In this document: in pieces, positions 28,153-37,154 of the stretch
Numbering within the stretch: position 1 is the stretch's first letter
How the letters are laid out: each line of letters starts with the position of its first letter
Assembly: GCA_937911325.1 (NCBI GenBank)
Contig: CALDSD010000041.1
Location: forward strand, 1 to 64,000
Length of the DNA stretch: 64,000 nt
Source of the DNA: an uncultured Neomegalonema sp.
GTDB taxonomy: Bacteria > Pseudomonadota > Alphaproteobacteria > Rhodobacterales > Rhodobacteraceae
Direction of reading: 5' to 3'
Program-made: the position numbers and the translations under genes
Notes under the pieces: model-generated
Seen by the model: the letters and a program-made list of their open reading frames with translations, nothing else
Database searches by the model: none
Told to the model about the DNA's origin: nothing

Positions 28153-28252
28153 GCGTCTTTCACGCCGCAAAGATCGACTGTGAGGCGGGGCCAGCTTGCT
28201 CCGTCTCAATTCTCGCGCCTATATCAGCTGAGGACTCAGCAGGAGACGGCGC

Positions 28253-28996
28253 ATGCGGATCGGCATTCTTGAAACAGGCAAGGTAAACCCGGCCCTCGTC
28301 GCGGAGCACGGCCCTTACGCGCCAATGTTCGAGCGCCTCTTGGGCGGCGCAGACCCCTCTTTCGAGCTGCCGGTTTTTTCCGTTATCGACAACGAGTTCC
28401 CCGAAACGGTCCACGACTGCGACGCCTGGCTTGTCACCGGGTCCAAGCACGGCGTCTACGAAAACCTGCCTTGGATGGAGCGGCTAAAGGTGTTTTTGCG
28501 AGACGCCTACGCCGCCGAGGCGCCGATTATCGGCGTGTGCTTCGGTCATCAGATCCTGGCGGAGGCGCTCGGCGGCAAAGTCGTCAAATCTGGAAAGGGC
28601 TGGGGCGCAGGCCTTCATCGCTATGAGGTCTCAGCCACGGCAGGTTGGATGCCCGAACTGGGAGGCGAGCTGGCCGTTCACGCGATGCATCAGGATCAGG
28701 TGATCTCGCTGCCAGACGATGCGGAAGTGATCGCACGTTCCGAGTTTTGCGAGTTCGCGGCGCTTGCGTACGGCGGGATTGACGCCCCACGGGCGATCTC
28801 GATTCAACCGCACCCGGAGTTCGAGGAGCCGTATGAGCGCGCCCTCATCGAGTTGCGCCGAGGCGACGGCATCCCAGAGGAGGTCGCAGACCCTGCGCTC
28901 CAGACGCTGGGCGCGCCCACGGACAACAGCCTGATCGCCGACTGGTTCGCCGCATTTCTGCGGCAAGCGCGCGCCCGTCGACGCAACGCCGCCTAG
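28253..28996 (+). CDS. Class I glutamine amidotransferase-like protein
   Basis: A 247-aa stand-alone GATase1 domain with the nucleophilic Cys in IIGVCFGHQILAEALGG and the His/Glu pair in SIQPHPEFEEPY. Such proteins are annotated as gamma-glutamyl hydrolases or GMP-synthase-like amidotransferases; the partner or substrate is unknown. ATG 28253 follows AGGAG. Confidence 0.87.
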   Translation: MRIGILETGKVNPALVAEHGPYAPMFERLLGGADPSFELPVFSVIDNEFPETVHDCDAWLVTGSKHGVYENLPWMERLKVFLRDAYAAEAPIIGVCFGHQILAEALGGKVVKSGKGWGAGLHRYEVSATAGWMPELGGELAVHAMHQDQVISLPDDAEVIARSEFCEFAALAYGGIDAPRAISIQPHPEFEEPYERALIELRRGDGIPEEVADPALQTLGAPTDNSLIADWFAAFLRQARARRRNAA

Positions 28997-29010
28997 CATC
29001 CAGTCAGCGA

Positions 29011-29484
29011 CTACTCGGCGACCGCCGCGTCGGTGAGCTTGCCAATCGCCCCGCGCATCTTCATCGCGGCCTCGTCGCGCCCGGCGATGTGGTGCGTTTT
29101 CACGAGCGTGATCGGATCGCGGTAGGCGAGCCATACCTGACCGTCCGCATCCTCGTATGCCAGCGCGCGAAGCGGCAGATCCAGGCCGGCCTCCTGCGCG
29201 CCCGTCATCAAAGGCGTGCCGATCTTTGGGTTTCCAAAGATCAACAGTTGCGTCGGACGGAGGTCTTCTCCGATCTTCTCCGCGCCGGCGCTGTGATCGA
29301 CGCGGGCAAACACGGTCGCGCCTTTGCTTTCCACGATGCCGGCAAGGCGGTCCAGCGTCTCCGCAACCGAGTACGGGCTCGGTTTGCGCACAAGGCTTTG
29401 ATCCTCGGCAGAAGCAGTCCCAAACAAGACTGCATTGACAACAAGCGCCAGACAAAGGATGGCGGCGGTTACAAGACGTCGCAT
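29011..29484 (-). CDS. DUF302 secreted protein
   Basis: A 157-aa protein with a cleavable signal peptide (TAAILCLALVVNAVLFG, cleavage after TASA) and a DUF302 domain: SVAETLDRLAGIVESKGATV, LLIFGNPKIGTPLMTG and LPLRALAYEDADGQVWLAYRD. DUF302 proteins are small periplasmic proteins of unknown role. It ends near the amidotransferase gene, with which it is convergent. Confidence 0.88.
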   Translation of the reverse strand: MRRLVTAAILCLALVVNAVLFGTASAEDQSLVRKPSPYSVAETLDRLAGIVESKGATVFARVDHSAGAEKIGEDLRPTQLLIFGNPKIGTPLMTGAQEAGLDLPLRALAYEDADGQVWLAYRDPITLVKTHHIAGRDEAAMKMRGAIGKLTDAAVAE

Positions 29485-29592
29485 TCGGCATAACTCCCAA
29501 GACGTTCAAACGGATGAGCTCAGCTTTGACAGCACACGATCTCACGGCTGATTGTGGTTTTACGGCGCCCTGCGCCGGTAAAGGCGTCACGC

Positions 29593-30495
29593 ATGCGTGA
29601 GATTGGTCGAGGAACGGCGACCGCGATCGGCTTTGTCGCCGTGCTGCTGTGGTCCCTGCTGGCGCTCTTTACGGTCGGCAGCGGCGATATTCCCCCGTTT
29701 CAGCTCGCCGCGATGTGCTTTCCGATCGGCGGCCTGATCGGTTTGTTGGACATCCAGCGCCGTGGCGGTTCGATCCGAACCGCGAGCGCTCAGCCTGCGA
29801 AAATCTGGGCGCTCGGGGTCGCGGGCCTGTTCGGCTATCACTTCTTCTATTTCACAGCGCTGCGGAACGCGCCGGCCGCTGAAGCGGGTCTCATCGCCTA
29901 TCTCTGGCCGCTGTTGATCGTGCTTTTTTCCGCGGCGTTGCCCGGAGAACGGCTTCGAACCGGCCATGTCATCGGCGCCGGTCTGGGTTTCGCGGGGGCC
30001 GCGCTGATTGTCAGCGACGGCGGCGCATTCAGTTTCGATGGCGCCAATGGCGTCGGGTTCGGCGCCGCGATCATCTGCGCGCTCTTGTGGAGCTCCTACT
30101 CCGTGCTGTCGCGGGTCGTCGGCGAAGCCCCCACGGACACCGTCGCGGGCTTCTGTCTGGCCGCAGGCGCGTTGTCCTTGATATGTCACCTGCTGCTTGA
30201 GCATACGGTCTGGCCTACGACGGCTCTGGAGTGGCTTTCCGTGCTGGGACTGGGGCTCGGTCCTGTCGGCCTCGCATTTTACGTCTGGGACATCGGCGTC
30301 AAAAAGGGCGACATACAGCTGCTCGGGGTGTCGTCCTACGCGGCGCCGTTGCTGTCGACCTTGGTTTTGATCCTCGCAGGATACGCCGAGGCGCGTCCGG
30401 TGCTGTTAACCGCGACCGGGCTGATCGTCGCCGGATCTCTCCTTGCGGCGATGGCGTCGCTCACGGGCGCCACAAAAGCCAAGCCTGAGCCCTAA
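29593..30495 (+). CDS. EamA-family transporter (YddG-like)
   Basis: A 300-aa membrane protein with about ten hydrophobic segments and two EamA repeats (GFVAVLLWSLLALFTVGSGD, then AAIICALLWSSYSVLSRVVG). AYLWPLLIVLFSA and the general layout resemble YddG-type aromatic amino-acid exporters, though substrate is not proven. ATG 29593 is preferred to a GTG 39 nt earlier because the membrane segment starts close to it. It is divergent from the DUF302 gene. Confidence 0.85.
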   Translation: MREIGRGTATAIGFVAVLLWSLLALFTVGSGDIPPFQLAAMCFPIGGLIGLLDIQRRGGSIRTASAQPAKIWALGVAGLFGYHFFYFTALRNAPAAEAGLIAYLWPLLIVLFSAALPGERLRTGHVIGAGLGFAGAALIVSDGGAFSFDGANGVGFGAAIICALLWSSYSVLSRVVGEAPTDTVAGFCLAAGALSLICHLLLEHTVWPTTALEWLSVLGLGLGPVGLAFYVWDIGVKKGDIQLLGVSSYAAPLLSTLVLILAGYAEARPVLLTATGLIVAGSLLAAMASLTGATKAKPEP

Positions 30496-30581
30496 ACGCT
30501 GCTTTGCGCGCGCCCTTGAATCGAAAGCGCCCGGTTCCCGATTGGAGCCGAGCGCTTAAAGCCAGACAATATCGCGCTTTC

Positions 30582-30755
30582 TTAGTTATACTCCCGCATA
30601 CTTCGCGCGATTTCTTCCTTAAGCCTGAGCTTCTGCTTTTTGAGGTCCTGGATCTGGAGATGGTCCATTCCGGGCAGCTTTTCTTCCTCGGCGATTTGAA
30701 TATCGAGGGCTTCGTGCTTCTTCCTCAGTTCCTGCAGATGCGTCTCCAGGCTCAT
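30582..30755 (-). CDS. YdcH/DUF465 small protein
   Basis: A 57-aa acidic/basic helical protein of the YdcH (DUF465) family: SLETHLQELRKKHEALD at the start and IQDLKKQKLRLKEEIAR near the end, predicted coiled coil. It has a perfect ribosome binding site (AGGAGG) just before the ATG at 30755. Function unknown. The sequence is short but its family match and start signal are clear. Confidence 0.88.
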   Translation of the reverse strand: MSLETHLQELRKKHEALDIQIAEEEKLPGMDHLQIQDLKKQKLRLKEEIARSMREYN

Positions 30756-30849
30756 TGGCGCCTCCTTTGTTTAGAGTACCTGCCAGTGAACCATCCGATT
30801 CGCGTGATTGTCACGTATTAAACGACAAAAAATAGTAGAGGATCAGGAC

Positions 30850-31440
30850 TTGTCGGAAAGACGTTTGATAGTCGGGATCACCGGAGCGTCGGGGTCGATG
30901 TTGGGCGTGCGGGCGCTCCAGATGGCCAGATCGCAAGGCGTTGAAACGCATTTGGTGATGAGCAAACCCGCCGAGATGACAATCGGCTACGAGACCGACA
31001 TGCACCCAAAGGACGTCGCCGCGCTGGCGGATGTCGTCTACCAGCCTCAGGACGTCGGCGCCGCCATCGCTTCGGGGAGCTTTCGCACCCTGGGCATGCT
31101 GATCGCGCCATGCTCGATCAACACTGTCTCCGAAATCGCCTACGGAACCACGAACACCCTGCTGACCCGGGCCGCAGACGTGCAGCTGAAAGAGCGCCGC
31201 CGCGTCGTTCTGATGGTGCGGGAAACGCCGCTGCACACAGGCCATCTCCGAACGATGACGCAGGCCAGCGAGATTGGCGCAGTGATCATGCCGCCCGTGC
31301 CAGCCTGGTACGCCGAGCCCAAAACAGTCGAGGAGATCAACGATCAGCTCGCAGCCCGCGCGCTCGATCTCTTTGATCTGGACCCGCCCGAGATGAAACG
31401 CTGGGGCGAAGACCTGACGAAAGGCCGGCGTGGCCGCTGA
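30850..31440 (+). CDS. ubiX: Flavin prenyltransferase UbiX
   Basis: UbiX makes prenylated FMN, the cofactor of UbiD decarboxylases, from FMN and dimethylallyl phosphate. The 196-aa protein has RLIVGITGASGSMLGVRALQ, IASGSFRTLGMLIAPCSINT, and the C-terminal VLMVRETPLHTGHLRTM and MPPVPAWY. The TTG start at 30850 is preferred (GAGG 8 nt upstream, family-like N-terminus); another TTG lies 42 nt upstream. No ubiD is nearby. Confidence 0.9.
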   Translation: MSERRLIVGITGASGSMLGVRALQMARSQGVETHLVMSKPAEMTIGYETDMHPKDVAALADVVYQPQDVGAAIASGSFRTLGMLIAPCSINTVSEIAYGTTNTLLTRAADVQLKERRRVVLMVRETPLHTGHLRTMTQASEIGAVIMPPVPAWYAEPKTVEEINDQLAARALDLFDLDPPEMKRWGEDLTKGRRGR

Positions 31441-31454
31441 TCGAGTGGCGTTGC

Positions 31455-33392
31455 CTAGGCCCGTCCGTTCGGACGCCGGACGCCGCCGTTCCGCGAGAGA
31501 TCCAGACGCGGAGACTGCCCGTTGGAGTTCGGCTTACGCGCTTGCAAACCGCTCTGAGGCAGACGTTTTCGGGCGTCAGGCCGGCCTTGTTGATTGTCAA
31601 ACAGCCCGTCGACTGCGTCCTCTGATCTGGTCGGCGTCCGAGCTTCAGTCGGCCTCTTGCTTGACTTCAGACCTGCGGGTTCAGTCTTGCTGGCCTGCTG
31701 TCGCCGCGCCGCTTCGGCGCGTGATTGCCCGGCGTTGACCGGCGTGTTGCGACTGCAGCGTTCCGCGATCTCGGCGGCGTAATCGACCGAGGTCCAGTCT
31801 TGGCTCCACCGGTCGGCGAAGTTGGCGGACATGCTCGCGGGACGCATGCCGTCTTTCAACATATGGAAGCGCAAGCGCATCGGCAGCGCGACCCCTTCGC
31901 CGAACGCGATGGCCTCTCCCGGCGCCAACGACGGCAGGAACGTCACAAGGCCGCGCGCGCCGTCTGAAACCGCACAACGCACGAAGGACTGATCGTCCTC
32001 GTTTGTCAGCCGCATTGAGATCAGCGTGTTGCACTGTGATAGGATGGTCGGATCGAGGTCCGAAGGTCGCTGCGTGATGATCCCGAGCGAGACGCCGTAT
32101 TTGCGGCCCTCTTTCGCCACCCGAGCGATGGAGCGGCGCGCAGGCTGAAAGCCGAGCTTCGGATCAGCCGAGATGTATTTATGCGCCTCTTCACAGATGA
32201 AGGTGATGGGCGTTTCGCCATTGCTGCGCACGCCGAAGTCGAACGCCAACCGGCTGGTCAGCGAAACAATCACGCTCAGCACCTCGGACGGCAGCCCGGT
32301 CAGCTCGAGGATCGCCAACGGCTTGCCTGCGACAGGGATGCGGAACAGGCGCGAGAAAACGTCAGAAAGCTCGGTGGCGACAGCTTCGGGGCTGAACATG
32401 AACCCGTAACGCTCGTCGCGCATGCGCGATTCAAGCGCCCCGCGCAAACGTCGGTAGAGTGTAATCTCGCTCTGATGATCAAGCGCTCCCATGCGCTCGT
32501 CAACGAGCGACATGAGGTCGGTCATGCTGTAACGGACCGGCGCGTCCTCCGACACCGTGGACCGCAGCGACGACCGCCGGAGCGTCGCGCCGGCTTCACC
32601 GCGTTGTCCGTAGGTCGACTTACATTGACGTACGAATTCGGCGAGAATCTCGATCTCGGTCTTGTAGTCTTCCTTGTCCGGAAAGATCACTTCGACCAGC
32701 TCTTCAAAGGTGAGCATCCAGAAGGGAATCTGGAGATCGCTGTAGGTGATCACCTCGGCCCGATTGCCGAACGCCGCCGCATATTCGGCATGCGCGTCAA
32801 GCAGCAGGATATGCGCGTGTGGGCAGTGATCGAGGATCGATTGCAGCAGCAGCGCGACGGTGCATGATTTGCCGGTGCCGGTGGTTCCAAGCACTGCGAA
32901 ATGCTTGCCGAGCAGCTCGTTCACCCGAACTTTCGCGGGCAGCGAAGCATCCTGAAAGACCGTCCCAACATTGATTGAGTTCCGGTCGTCGACGCTGAAA
33001 ATGCTCTCGAGATCTTCTTTGCGGGCCGGCTCGGCCGAGGCGCCAAGCGCAGGATAGAACGAGACGCCGCGCTGAAACTTCATCAGTTCGCCGTCCGAGC
33101 TTCGGGGGCGCTCACCGATGAACTCCACATCGGCGATGCGGATCGGCATCACGTCCTCGCTCTGCGGGAGCGCAGGTGAATCCAGCGAGGAGATCATGCC
33201 AAAGACGATGCTGCGTGGGGTCTCGATCCGCAGGATCGCGCCGATCTCCGCGCCGAGCTGTTCCGAACGCGTATTGATCGAAGCGCCGAACAAACGAACG
33301 CGCGCCAGCGCGCCTTTCACGCTGATGACCAAACCGATCGACTCGGATTTTGGCTTCACTTCGTGATCGAAGAAGGCGTCGTCGAGCCGCAT
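31455..33392 (-). CDS. HerA-like DUF87 ATPase
   Basis: A 645-aa HerA/DUF87 ATPase. An N-terminal beta-barrel region (residues 1-150) precedes the Walker A loop FAVLGTTGTGKSCTVALLLQ, Walker B FICEEAHKYIS and an arginine-finger region IARVAKEGRKYGVSLGIITQ. The C-terminal 100 residues are basic, low-complexity and probably disordered. HerA proteins are hexameric DNA translocases that pair with NurA nuclease or act in anti-phage systems. No NurA, Sir2 or DUF4297 partner is next to this one. Confidence 0.85.
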   Translation of the reverse strand: MRLDDAFFDHEVKPKSESIGLVISVKGALARVRLFGASINTRSEQLGAEIGAILRIETPRSIVFGMISSLDSPALPQSEDVMPIRIADVEFIGERPRSSDGELMKFQRGVSFYPALGASAEPARKEDLESIFSVDDRNSINVGTVFQDASLPAKVRVNELLGKHFAVLGTTGTGKSCTVALLLQSILDHCPHAHILLLDAHAEYAAAFGNRAEVITYSDLQIPFWMLTFEELVEVIFPDKEDYKTEIEILAEFVRQCKSTYGQRGEAGATLRRSSLRSTVSEDAPVRYSMTDLMSLVDERMGALDHQSEITLYRRLRGALESRMRDERYGFMFSPEAVATELSDVFSRLFRIPVAGKPLAILELTGLPSEVLSVIVSLTSRLAFDFGVRSNGETPITFICEEAHKYISADPKLGFQPARRSIARVAKEGRKYGVSLGIITQRPSDLDPTILSQCNTLISMRLTNEDDQSFVRCAVSDGARGLVTFLPSLAPGEAIAFGEGVALPMRLRFHMLKDGMRPASMSANFADRWSQDWTSVDYAAEIAERCSRNTPVNAGQSRAEAARRQQASKTEPAGLKSSKRPTEARTPTRSEDAVDGLFDNQQGRPDARKRLPQSGLQARKPNSNGQSPRLDLSRNGGVRRPNGRA

Positions 33393-33542
33393 GATCGCTC
33401 CTAGTTCGACAGGGACGGTTCCCTAAAACAGAGCGCACGGTGCCCGTCGCCCAATTTTGTTGTAATTGCGGCGGGTTAAGGAAGCTGGAACGGCCAATGA
33501 CCCGAATGGTGACCAGGTCGTTAAACCTGAAACAAACCCTTG

Positions 33543-34733
33543 TTAAGAAACACTTTTTGGCAGCGCCGTCTCAACCAGTTTACTCCAGTATGCAACACCG
33601 TGCGCGAGCGCGTCGTCGTTGAAGTCATACTTGGCGTTGTGCAGCGAGGCGGTGTCGCCATTGCCGCAAAAGACAAAAACGCCCGGTTTTTCGCGGCTCA
33701 TGAAGGAGAAGTCCTCAGAGCCCATGGTGGGTGGAAACTCTGTGTGGACCTGGTCGGCGCCAGCGACCTCCGCCAAAACGGCGCGAGCGAAGCTTGCGGT
33801 GTCAGGATCATTGATCGTCGGCGGGTAGTAGCCGTCCGTGCCGCGGTAAACGTCTGCCGCCATGTCGAACATCTGCGCTGTTTCGTGCGCCAGGCGCGCA
33901 ATGCCCTCGTGGATCAACAGATGGACGTCCTCGTCAAACGTGCGCACGGTTCCACCGATCTGCGCGCGCTCCGGGATCACGTTGAACGCGGAGCCCGCAT
34001 GAAACTGCGTCACCGACAAAACTGCGGGCTGAAGCGGATCGACGCTGCGAGACACCAGCGTCTGCAAGGCTGTGACGAGATGGGCGCCGGCCACGATCGG
34101 ATCCCGCGCCTTGTCCGGCTTCGCGGCGTGGCCGCCCCGGCCCTCAAGCGTCACCTTGAACTCGTCCGCCGCCGCCAGCATGGGCCCTGGCTTCACCGCG
34201 AAATGACCGATCGGCAGCGAAGGCCAATTGTGCATTCCGAAGACCTGCCGGCAGGGAAACCGTTCGAACAGACCATCTTCGATCATCGAACGGGCCCCGG
34301 CTCCGCCCTCTTCGGCCGGTTGGAAACAGAAGTATACCGTGCCCTTGAAGTTGCGGGTCTCGGCCAAATGCTTGGCGGCCCCAAGCAGCATCGTCGTGTG
34401 GCCGTCATGGCCGCAGGCGTGCAGCTTGCCCGCCACCGTCGACTTGTGCGCCGCGCCTGTTTCCTCTTGCATTGGCAGCGCGTCCATGTCCGCCCGCAGC
34501 ATGATCGCCTCGCCCTCGCCGGCGCCAGCGCCGTCTGCGCCATGCAGAACCCCAACGACCCCGGTTTTTCCGATGCCGGTTTCAACCGCGTCGAACCCGA
34601 AGGCGCGCAGCCGCTCCGCGACCAGACCCGCGGTACGCGTCTCCTCGTAGCAAAGCTCCGGATGCTGGTGGAAATCACGGCGCCATTCTGTCAGTTCGGA
34701 CGTCAGGGCGGCGATGCTGTTGGGCAGCGGCAT
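33543..34733 (-). CDS. M20 family amidohydrolase (copy 1)
   Basis: A 396-aa zinc-dependent M20D amidohydrolase of the hippurate hydrolase/HipO type. Motifs: LRADMDALPMQEETG, LHACGHDGHTTMLLGAAKHL, FCFQPAEEGGAGA and MGSEDFSFMSREKPG. These enzymes deacylate N-acyl amino acids. It lies just downstream of a second, related copy on the same strand, 112 nt apart, so the two arose by tandem duplication. Confidence 0.92.
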   Translation of the reverse strand: MPLPNSIAALTSELTEWRRDFHQHPELCYEETRTAGLVAERLRAFGFDAVETGIGKTGVVGVLHGADGAGAGEGEAIMLRADMDALPMQEETGAAHKSTVAGKLHACGHDGHTTMLLGAAKHLAETRNFKGTVYFCFQPAEEGGAGARSMIEDGLFERFPCRQVFGMHNWPSLPIGHFAVKPGPMLAAADEFKVTLEGRGGHAAKPDKARDPIVAGAHLVTALQTLVSRSVDPLQPAVLSVTQFHAGSAFNVIPERAQIGGTVRTFDEDVHLLIHEGIARLAHETAQMFDMAADVYRGTDGYYPPTINDPDTASFARAVLAEVAGADQVHTEFPPTMGSEDFSFMSREKPGVFVFCGNGDTASLHNAKYDFNDDALAHGVAYWSKLVETALPKSVS

Positions 34734-34845
34734 GTGGTGTCTCCGGGAAAGCGCGCTTAAGGCTTGGGCCTCTACATGCTGTTCTTTGCGACGTCCGCGT
34801 CAACTCAAGACGCAGTCAATTTGTGGAAAGCCGATGTTTCGCCCG

Positions 34846-36030
34846 TCAGGCCGGGTCTCGCAACGGCAGAGCGCTCTCGACAATTCGCGCGAAAAACGCG
34901 GCTCCCGGCGCGATCGCCGCATCGTTGAAATCAAATTCAGGGTGATGGAGCGGAGCGCTGTCGCCATTGCCGATGCAGATGTAACTGCCAGGCCGCTTCT
35001 GCAGCATATACGAGAAATCCTCGACGCCGAGCTGCGTCGCTTCTTCGCGGATATTCTCTTCACCGACGATCTCCGCGGCGACGGAACGGGCGAACGCCGT
35101 CTTCTCGGCATCGTTGATCGTCGGCGGATAGCCGCCGGGAAGGACGCTCACGTCAACCCCAACCCGCCAGGTTTCCGCCACGCCGCGGCTGACGGACTTG
35201 ATGCGTTCAATCAAGTACGCCGCCACCTCCGCCTCGTAAGCCCGCACCGTGCCCTTCAGGCGCACTTCCGCCGGCAACACGTTGTAGCTATCGCCGCCCA
35301 CGATGCTGGTGATCGAGAGCACCCCTGCGCGCTCCGGCGCGATCTCCCGCGAAACCAGGCCGTGCAGGGCGGACACCAGGTTCGCGGCCGCCTGCACGGT
35401 ATCGACGCAGTCCGCCGGATGGGCCGCATGCCCGCCCTTGCCCGACACGGTCAGATCGAAGTCCTCATTGGCGCCCAGCATCGGTCCGGCGCGCAGTCCG
35501 AACCGCCCAATCTCCAATCCAGGCAAAGTGTGCATCGCGTAGACTTCGCGAACCGGAAACCGTTCGAACAACCCGTCCTGGATCATCTCATTCGCACCGC
35601 CGCCGAACTCTTCGGCCGGCTGAAAGCAGATCACCGCCGTCCCGTCGAAGGCGCGCGTCTCCGCCAGATGCTCCGCCGCGGCAAGCAGCATCGTCGTATG
35701 ACCATCATGTCCGCAGGCGTGCATTGCGCCGGGATGTTTGGAGACGTGCTCGAACGTATTGGCCTCCCTCATCGGCAACGCGTCCATATCGGCCCGCAAC
35801 AAAACGCTCTTGTCGCCGTCGCCTGGTCCGTTTCTGCCATGGATCACAGCAACGACCCCAGTGCGCCCAATCCCCGTCTCGACGGCGTCACATCCGAAGG
35901 CTCGCAGCTTCTCGGCGACGAAGGCCGCTGTTCGCGTTTCCTCGAAGGCGGTTTCCGGATGTTGATGAAGGTCGCGCCGCCATTCGGCATGGACGCGAGC
36001 GCGGTCGGCAAGGCTGTTGGGGATCGGCAC
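34846..36030 (-). CDS. M20 family amidohydrolase (copy 2)
   Basis: A 394-aa M20D amidohydrolase closely related to the neighbouring copy (shared HQHPE, EETRTA, LRAFG-DAVETGIG motifs). Metal-binding motifs are intact: LRADMDALPMREANT, MHACGHDGHTTMLLAAAEHL, ICFQPAEEFGGGANEM and GVEDFSYMLQKRPG. The GTG start at 36030 has a modest ribosome binding site (AAGGA). Differences in the substrate-side segments suggest the copies have diverged in specificity. Confidence 0.92.
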   Translation of the reverse strand: MPIPNSLADRARVHAEWRRDLHQHPETAFEETRTAAFVAEKLRAFGCDAVETGIGRTGVVAVIHGRNGPGDGDKSVLLRADMDALPMREANTFEHVSKHPGAMHACGHDGHTTMLLAAAEHLAETRAFDGTAVICFQPAEEFGGGANEMIQDGLFERFPVREVYAMHTLPGLEIGRFGLRAGPMLGANEDFDLTVSGKGGHAAHPADCVDTVQAAANLVSALHGLVSREIAPERAGVLSITSIVGGDSYNVLPAEVRLKGTVRAYEAEVAAYLIERIKSVSRGVAETWRVGVDVSVLPGGYPPTINDAEKTAFARSVAAEIVGEENIREEATQLGVEDFSYMLQKRPGSYICIGNGDSAPLHHPEFDFNDAAIAPGAAFFARIVESALPLRDPA

Positions 36031-36094
36031 GAATGAGGTCCTTCAAATGGGGGCTGTCTGAGCTGAATGCCCCGGTTTGGAAGGGTCAAGTCCC

Positions 36095-36877
36095 TTAGAG
36101 CTCCAGGGCCGCGCCATTCCGCAAAATCGCCTGCGCCGCATCAGAAAAATCATCACCGTCCTGGTCGTGGACGCCATCATGAAGCACGAGACCGACGCCG
36201 ACACGAAAGGGCGCGCGCGCATCCTTGATCGACCGGATCACGACCCGTTTCGCCGGCTTCCCTGCCCGCGGCCAAAGCGGGTGGAGGCGCGTGTCGCCCG
36301 TGCGGTCTTTGAGCGCCGACAGAATCTGAGGCACGCGCTCCACTCTATGGATGATCGTCAGCGAGCCCTTCGGCTTCAGCCGCCGGAGACAGCAATCAAG
36401 CCAGGCCTCCAGCGAGACGGTTTCGCGGTTCGCGGCGTCCTTCGCATCGATCGAGGAGCCGACCGCCTCGGCGGATGAATGAAACGGCGGATTTGTGATC
36501 ACATGGTCAAAACTCAGGCTGCGCAACTCGGCTGGCGGAGCGGCGACGTTTCCGACCCAGACGCGCCAATCAACCCCGTTACGGCCGGCGTTTCGCTCCG
36601 AAAGCTCTGCATAGGCGGCTTGCAGCTCAAGCCCGCTCACCTGCGCCCCCATCACCCGGGCCGCCAGGCAAAAGGAAGCTGTGCCGACGCCCGACCCGAC
36701 ATCCAGAACTGTGTCGCCGGACTGGGCGGGGCAAGCCGCCGCCAAGAAGACCGGATCCGTCGCTGCGCGGTACCCACGCTTCGGCTGAAGGAGCTTGAGC
36801 CGACCGTTGAGAAACGCGTCCTCGGTCAATTCTGCTTGATCAAACGCCGCAGGCTGACACTCAGGCTCGGTGACCAT
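36095..36877 (-). CDS. TrmN6-like N6-adenine methyltransferase
   Basis: A 260-aa class I SAM methyltransferase with the SAM loop VLDVGSGVGTASFCLAARV and the adenine-N6 catalytic motif ITNPPFHSS. Order of motifs and size match the YfiC/TrmN6 group that modifies A37 of tRNA1-Val. Its ATG overlaps the stop of the DUF2007 gene (TGATG), so the two are coupled. Confidence 0.85.
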   Translation of the reverse strand: MVTEPECQPAAFDQAELTEDAFLNGRLKLLQPKRGYRAATDPVFLAAACPAQSGDTVLDVGSGVGTASFCLAARVMGAQVSGLELQAAYAELSERNAGRNGVDWRVWVGNVAAPPAELRSLSFDHVITNPPFHSSAEAVGSSIDAKDAANRETVSLEAWLDCCLRRLKPKGSLTIIHRVERVPQILSALKDRTGDTRLHPLWPRAGKPAKRVVIRSIKDARAPFRVGVGLVLHDGVHDQDGDDFSDAAQAILRNGAALEL

Positions 36878-37101
36878 CAGAGAGGATCCAGACCCAAATC
36901 GACGTCGTTGTCCTTCAAAATCGCCCGCGCCCGCTCCGCATCCTCACGCGCTGTCAGCACCCGGCGCGGCAATACGCCTATCGAACCTTCCATGATGCTC
37001 ATATGGACGTCGAAAACATGGGCCTCTATATCCTCGCCAGACAGCAACGCGACGGCGAAAGAGATCAGAACCGGATCGTTCGTTCGGAGAACTTCCTCCA
37101 T
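36877..37101 (-). CDS. DUF2007 family protein
   Basis: A 74-aa protein of the DUF2007 (putative signal-transducing) family: LRTNDPVLISFAVALLSGED at the start, then FDVHMSIMEGSIGVLPRRVL. ATG 37101 is chosen because AAAGG lies 7 nt upstream; a GTG at 37116 is an alternative. Coupled to the methyltransferase gene by a 1-nt overlap. Function unknown. Confidence 0.87.
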   Translation of the reverse strand: MEEVLRTNDPVLISFAVALLSGEDIEAHVFDVHMSIMEGSIGVLPRRVLTAREDAERARAILKDNDVDLGLDPL

Positions 37102-37154
37102 CGGACGGCCTTTCACACTTCTCTATCGGAATCGTCCCAATCGGAGTCCAGACC

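Noticed and set aside
33443-33475. Imperfect hairpin upstream of the HerA-like gene
   Set aside because: The arms need a bulge and mismatches, and there is no T-run on either strand; not enough to call a terminator.
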